From positions 116,486 through 180,485 of the forward strand of contig NZ_JARRSA010000006.1 of assembly GCF_029624655.1 (NCBI RefSeq): a DNA stretch of 64,000 nt. Direction: 5' to 3'. The translations under genes and the position numbers were made by a program. The notes under the pieces were generated by a model. It was given only the letters and a program-made list of their open reading frames with translations. It made no database searches and was not told the DNA's origin. Origin of the DNA: Roseicyclus salinarum (GTDB taxonomy: Bacteria; Pseudomonadota; Alphaproteobacteria; Rhodobacterales; Rhodobacteraceae). Positions 60,846 through 64,000 of the stretch are shown here, piece after piece (position 1 is the stretch's first letter; every line of letters begins with the position of its first letter).

Positions 60846-61334
60846 ATGGATCGAGACGGCGGCGCACAGACGTCCGGGGGATTGCGCGTCGGGATACTGG
60901 CCTTCGACGCGGCGGGGCTCGAGGCGCTGATGGCGCATCACGCGGCCCATTCGGCCGCGCATTACCCCGAAAGCAATCATGGAATGGATGCCGCGGCGCT
61001 GGAAGCAGCGGACGTGCGCCTGTTCGGCGGCTGGGCGGCGGGGCGTCTGGTCGCGATGGGTGGCTACGTTCCGATCGCCCCGGACGAGGCCGAGGTGAAA
61101 TCCATGCACGTCCTGCAGGAGGCGCGCGGGACCGGCGCGGGGCGCGCGATCCTCGATGCGATCGTGCAGGCCGCCCGGCGCGAGGGCGTCGCGCGCCTCC
61201 GGCTCGAGACCGGCAGCGGCCCGGCCTCGGCTCCGGCGCGCGCACTTTACGCAAGGTCGGGCTTCGTCGAGACGCCGCCCTTCGGCGCCTACGCGCCCGA
61301 CCCGCAAAGCGTCTTCATGTGCCGCGACCTCTGA
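60846..61334 (+). CDS. GNAT-family N-acetyltransferase
   Basis: It has 162 residues. Motif A of the GNAT fold is VKSMHVLQEARGTGAGRAILDAIV with the acetyl-CoA loop RGTGAG; motif B contains ARALYARSGFVETPPFGAYAPD. Acceptor unknown. ATG at 60846 or, in the same frame, 60834. Divergent from the cyclase gene. Confidence 0.85.
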   Translation: MDRDGGAQTSGGLRVGILAFDAAGLEALMAHHAAHSAAHYPESNHGMDAAALEAADVRLFGGWAAGRLVAMGGYVPIAPDEAEVKSMHVLQEARGTGAGRAILDAIVQAARREGVARLRLETGSGPASAPARALYARSGFVETPPFGAYAPDPQSVFMCRDL

Positions 61335-61387
61335 GCTCCGCGTGCCCGTGGACGCGGCGTCCCGGCTTCGCTAAACGGAACCCAAGC

Positions 61388-61464
61388 GGCCCCTTAGCTC
61401 AACTGGATAGAGCAGCTGACTTCTAATCAGCAGGTTGAGGGTTCGAGTCCTTCAGGGGTCGCCA
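61388..61464 (+). tRNA. tRNA-Arg (anticodon TCT)
   Basis: 77 nt. Acceptor stem GGCCCCT pairs with AGGGGTC (one G-T), the anticodon arm is GCTGA-CTTCTAA-TCAGC with TCT at positions 34-36, the T-arm GAGGG-TTCGAGT-CCTTC, discriminator G and an encoded CCA. Reads AGA codons, rare in this GC-rich genome. The opposite strand of its 3' half overlaps the end of the lysR gene. Confidence 0.97.
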
Positions 61465-62353
61465 TGTGTCCCGTCCGTGCGTCGAGGCCGCTGACCGCGT
61501 TCCAGAAGATCTCGGCGGCCGGGCTCATCCTGCGGTCGGGATTGCAGATCATGTGCAGGTTGCGGCGTGTCTCGGGGTCCGTCGGGCGGCAGAACCCGAG
61601 GTCGGCGCCAAGCGTCCGGACCACGCTTTCGGGCAGGATCGTCGCGCCCAGCCCCTGCCGAACGAAGCACAGAAGCGCGGTCGTGTTCGCCGCCTGCAGG
61701 TTGCAGCCGGACGCAAGCCGGGCGATGCCCGCGTTGGCGACAAGACCGAACAGCGGGTTCACGATCAGGGGCTCGCTGTCCAGCAGGTCCCATGACGGCG
61801 CGGCGCGGGCCGCGGCGAGGCGCCGTGCGATGGCGCCGCCTGGAAGAAAGACGATGCCGAGCGTGTCGCTTGCGATCGCGACGCCGTCCGTCCGAACCTC
61901 GTCATCGGCGGTCAGGATGCCGATGTCGGCCTCGTCGAAGCGGATGCGCCGCCGCACCGCCGCACTGTCGACGTCGCTGATCTCGAGGCGGACATCTGCG
62001 TGGCGGGCGCGAAAGGACGCGATCACCGGTGGCAACAGTGTCGCGATCGCCGAGGGCACGGACGCGACGCGGACGGTGCCGCCGCTGGATTTCGCCAGCC
62101 GCGTGATCGCCTCGCTGCTGTTGTTGAAGACGTCCGTGGCGCGGATCGCCTCGGCCAGGATCAGTTCGCCGAGCCGGGTCAGGCGGTTCTTCCGGTCCGT
62201 CTCGAACAGCCTTGCGCCGACGTTGTCCTCCAGTTGCGCAAGCATCATCGACACCGCCGAGGGCGTCCGGTTCAGGACCTTCGCGGCCTCGCTGAGCGAG
62301 CCGCGTTCGGCCACGACGCGAAAGACGCGCAGCATGTCCAGCTTGATCGCCAA
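61427..62353 (-). CDS. LysR-type transcriptional regulator
   Basis: It has 308 residues if started at TTG 62353, giving (M)AIKLDMLRVFRVVAERGSLSEAA with AGGA 9 nt upstream. The HTH is SLSEAAKVLNRTPSAVSMMLAQLE (about 19-42) and the effector domain follows. Longer starts (GTG 62407) would put a palindrome inside the coding region and are less likely. The last 11-12 residues (ending GLEPSTC) are read from the antisense of the tRNA-Arg. Divergent from an aldehyde dehydrogenase that it probably regulates. Confidence 0.85.
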   Translation of the reverse strand: MAIKLDMLRVFRVVAERGSLSEAAKVLNRTPSAVSMMLAQLEDNVGARLFETDRKNRLTRLGELILAEAIRATDVFNNSSEAITRLAKSSGGTVRVASVPSAIATLLPPVIASFRARHADVRLEISDVDSAAVRRRIRFDEADIGILTADDEVRTDGVAIASDTLGIVFLPGGAIARRLAAARAAPSWDLLDSEPLIVNPLFGLVANAGIARLASGCNLQAANTTALLCFVRQGLGATILPESVVRTLGADLGFCRPTDPETRRNLHMICNPDRRMSPAAEIFWNAVSGLDARTGHMATPEGLEPSTC

Positions 62354-62372
62354 TTTCAGAAATCCTGAAATT
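62352..62372. promoter_or_regulatory. Palindrome enclosing the lysR ribosome-binding site
   Basis: AATTTCAG-AAATC-CTGAAATT is a perfect 8-5-8 inverted repeat. On the minus strand it ends at the candidate TTG start, and its spacer holds part of the Shine-Dalgarno AGGA. It may be the LysR autoregulatory operator (T-N11-A type symmetry) or an RNA hairpin that occludes translation. The surrounding 62340-62440 is the most AT-rich intergenic stretch here. Confidence 0.5.
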
Positions 62373-62450
62373 TCTTTCAATACTTCAAGATTGTCTGAAT
62401 AATTCACCCCTGTCTATGGTTTTCCTCGATTGCGAATGAGGGAAATCCGG

Positions 62451-63902
62451 ATGACGCGGGCGAACGGCCTTTTCATTGATGGTGCCTGGTGCGGCGGCGC
62501 GTCGGAGATCGAGAACCGCAACCCCTCCGACCTGTCGGACCTGATCGGGCACTACGCGCAGGCCGACGCCGCGCAGCTGGACGCCGCGATCGCGGCGGCC
62601 CGCGCGGCGCAGCCGCTGTGGCAGGCCGCCGGCATCCAGAAGCGGCACGACGCGCTCATGGCGATCGGCACCGAGCTGATGGCGCGCGCCGACGAGATCG
62701 GCCGGCTGCTCTCGCGCGAGGAGGGCAAGCCGCTGGCGGAAGGCCGCGGCGAGGTCTACCGCGCCGGCCAGTTCTTCACCTATTTCGCGGCCGAGGTCCT
62801 TCGCAACCAAGGCGATCTTGCCGAAAGCGTGCGGCCCGGCGTGGAGATCGACGTGCGGCGCGAACCGGTGGGCGTGGTGGCGATCATCAGCCCGTGGAAC
62901 TTTCCGGTCGCTACGCCCGCGTGGAAGATCGCGCCGGCGCTTGCCTTCGGAAACGCCGTGGTCTGGAAGCCCGCGAACCAGACGCCCGCGAGCGCCGTGG
63001 CGCTGACCGAGATCATCGCGCGGCAGGACCTGCCGGCCGGCGTCTTCAACCTCGTCATGGGGCCGGGGGGCGGTGTGGGGCAGCGCCTTGCAGAAAGCCC
63101 CGGGATCGACGCGATCAGCTTCACCGGGTCGGTGCCCGTTGGCCGGCAGATCGCCGCCGCAGCCATCGGCAACATGACGAAGATGCAGATGGAGATGGGT
63201 TCGAAGAACCCGATGATCGTGATGGACGACGCCGATCTCGATCTGGCCGTCGCCCATGCCTGCAACGCGGCTTTCGGCGGCACGGGGCAGAAATGCACGG
63301 CAGCCTCGCGCCTGATCGTGCATGACGCCGTCCACGACGCCTTCGTGGACAGGCTCGTGGCGGCGGCCAGCGCGCTTCGCGTGGGCCATGCGCTGGAAGA
63401 CGGCACGCAGGTCGGCCCGGTGGTGTCCGGCGCGCAGTTGACGCAGAACCTCGACTACATCGCGGCAGGCAAGGCCGAAGGGGCCGAGCTTCTGTGCGGC
63501 GGCGACCGTCCGGAGATGCCGGCCGAGGGTCACTACATGGCGCCCGCCGTTTTCGCGGGCACCACGAACGACATGCGGATCAACCGCGAGGAAATGTTCG
63601 CGCCGATCACCTGCGTCCTGCGCGCCGGCAGCTACGGCGAGGCGCTGGCCATCGCCAACGACACGCCCTTCGGGCTGACCGCGGGCATCATGACGCGTTC
63701 GCTGGCGCGGGCAGCGCACTTCCGCGCCAACATGCGCGCGGGCTGCGTCATGGTGAACCTGCCGACCGCGGGCACCGACTACCACGTTCCCTTCGGCGGG
63801 CGGGGCGCGTCGTCCTACGGGCCGCGCGAACAGGGCCGCTACGCCGCCGAGTTCTACACCACCGTGAAGACCGCATACGTCGCGGCGGGGGCGCCGGAAT
63901 GA
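62451..63902 (+). CDS. Aldehyde dehydrogenase (2,5-dioxovalerate dehydrogenase-like)
   Basis: NAD(P)-dependent oxidation of an aldehyde to its acid. It has 483 residues. Catalytic N150 (SPWNFPVA), E248 (MEMGSKNP) and nucleophile C282 (GGTGQKCTA) are present. The sequence is closest in style to alpha-ketoglutaric semialdehyde dehydrogenases, but substrate is not proven. ATG at 62451 with GAGGG upstream. The next gene overlaps by 4 nt and encodes a dipeptidase. Confidence 0.92.
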   Translation: MTRANGLFIDGAWCGGASEIENRNPSDLSDLIGHYAQADAAQLDAAIAAARAAQPLWQAAGIQKRHDALMAIGTELMARADEIGRLLSREEGKPLAEGRGEVYRAGQFFTYFAAEVLRNQGDLAESVRPGVEIDVRREPVGVVAIISPWNFPVATPAWKIAPALAFGNAVVWKPANQTPASAVALTEIIARQDLPAGVFNLVMGPGGGVGQRLAESPGIDAISFTGSVPVGRQIAAAAIGNMTKMQMEMGSKNPMIVMDDADLDLAVAHACNAAFGGTGQKCTAASRLIVHDAVHDAFVDRLVAAASALRVGHALEDGTQVGPVVSGAQLTQNLDYIAAGKAEGAELLCGGDRPEMPAEGHYMAPAVFAGTTNDMRINREEMFAPITCVLRAGSYGEALAIANDTPFGLTAGIMTRSLARAAHFRANMRAGCVMVNLPTAGTDYHVPFGGRGASSYGPREQGRYAAEFYTTVKTAYVAAGAPE

Positions 63903-64000
63903 CCGGCCTCGCCGCCATGCGCATCGACGCCCTGCAATACGCCAACTGGTCCGGGAAGGTCTTTCGCCAGATGCGCGAGGGGGGCGTGGACGCGGTGCAC
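63899..64000 (+). CDS. Membrane dipeptidase (peptidase M19) family, 5' part
   Basis: Only the first 34 residues are inside the window. The segment RIDALQYANWSGKVFRQMREGGVDAVH is very typical of the N-terminus of M19 (renal dipeptidase) family proteins. Start ATG at 63899 overlaps the aldehyde dehydrogenase stop by 4 nt (ATGA). Its pairing with an aldehyde dehydrogenase and a LysR gene suggests a catabolic operon of unknown substrate. Metal ligands are beyond the edge. Confidence 0.8.
   Translation, partial: MTGLAAMRIDALQYANWSGKVFRQMREGGVDAVH

Noticed and set aside
62354..62407. Longer lysR start at GTG 62407
   Set aside because: It would place a perfect palindrome inside the gene and add 18 residues not typical of the family. 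TTG 62353 gives the usual N-terminus.

Overview
The window is about 64 kb of GC-rich chromosome from an alphaproteobacterium, most likely a Rhodobacterales (Rhodobacteraceae-like) organism. The evidence is the dense, heavily overlapping gene layout, the class I lysyl-tRNA synthetase, an iron-sulfur photolyase of the PhrB/CryB type, an NDUFS4-type complex I accessory subunit, a gcvT-gcvH-gcvP operon behind a tandem glycine riboswitch, and intergenic repeats ending in a GGAAAGATGAAG-like motif. I see no prophage, transposase, CRISPR array or rRNA operon. Genus and species cannot be fixed from the sequence alone.

Layout. 1-2.8 kb: end of a capsule-export region (kpsT, kpsE, 5' part of kdsA, all on the minus strand). 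3.0-5.3 kb: a compact metal island (ArsR regulator, Cys-rich permease, CDF efflux pump). 5.4-7.7 kb: a UDG-family protein with an Fe-S-type cysteine pattern, an SseB-like protein and GhrA. 7.8-13.5 kb: the complete rod-shape operon mreB-mreC-mreD-mrdA-rodA. 13.6-14.7 kb: a TetR regulator and a divergent membrane protein sharing twin palindromic operators. 14.7-16.4 kb: leuA preceded by a leucine-rich leader peptide. 16.5-23.4 kb: stress and housekeeping genes (GST, SDR, photolyase, 2OG oxygenase, WrbA, metallopeptidase, GltX, gamma-glutamylcyclotransferase). 23.5-28.2 kb: glycine cleavage operon. 28.5-37.3 kb: small membrane proteins, TrxC, CspA, EttA, NadD, PBP4-type DacB, TerB-like protein, LysK. 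37.3-46.8 kb: a large parallel beta-helix protein behind a CtrA-like palindrome, then small enzymes, TrmL and a GT39-type transferase. 47-54 kb: the Pho system, with two Pho boxes, pstSCAB-phoU-phoB and a tandem, degenerate phoB duplicate. 54.5-61.3 kb: rhodanese, ZIP transporter, UvrB, NDUFS4 homologue, diguanylate cyclase, GNAT. 61.4-64 kb: tRNA-Arg(TCT), a LysR regulator, an aldehyde dehydrogenase and the start of an M19 dipeptidase.

Most genes are ordinary Rhodobacterales core genes. The regulatory and divergent features are the most unusual. (1) The leuA leader has seven Leu codons in its last ten, an 8-nt stretch of those codons exactly complementary to the leuA Shine-Dalgarno region, and a nested 10-bp hairpin, which fits translational attenuation. 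(2) Directly after phoB lies a phoB paralogue whose receiver has lost every phosphorylation residue. (3) An ArsR promoter looks leaderless, with a palindrome over its -10 box. (4) A LysR gene has a palindrome enclosing its ribosome-binding site. (5) A beta-helix surface-type protein lies downstream of a perfect palindrome matching TTAA-N7-TTAA. Function statements for hypothetical proteins are limited to visible properties.
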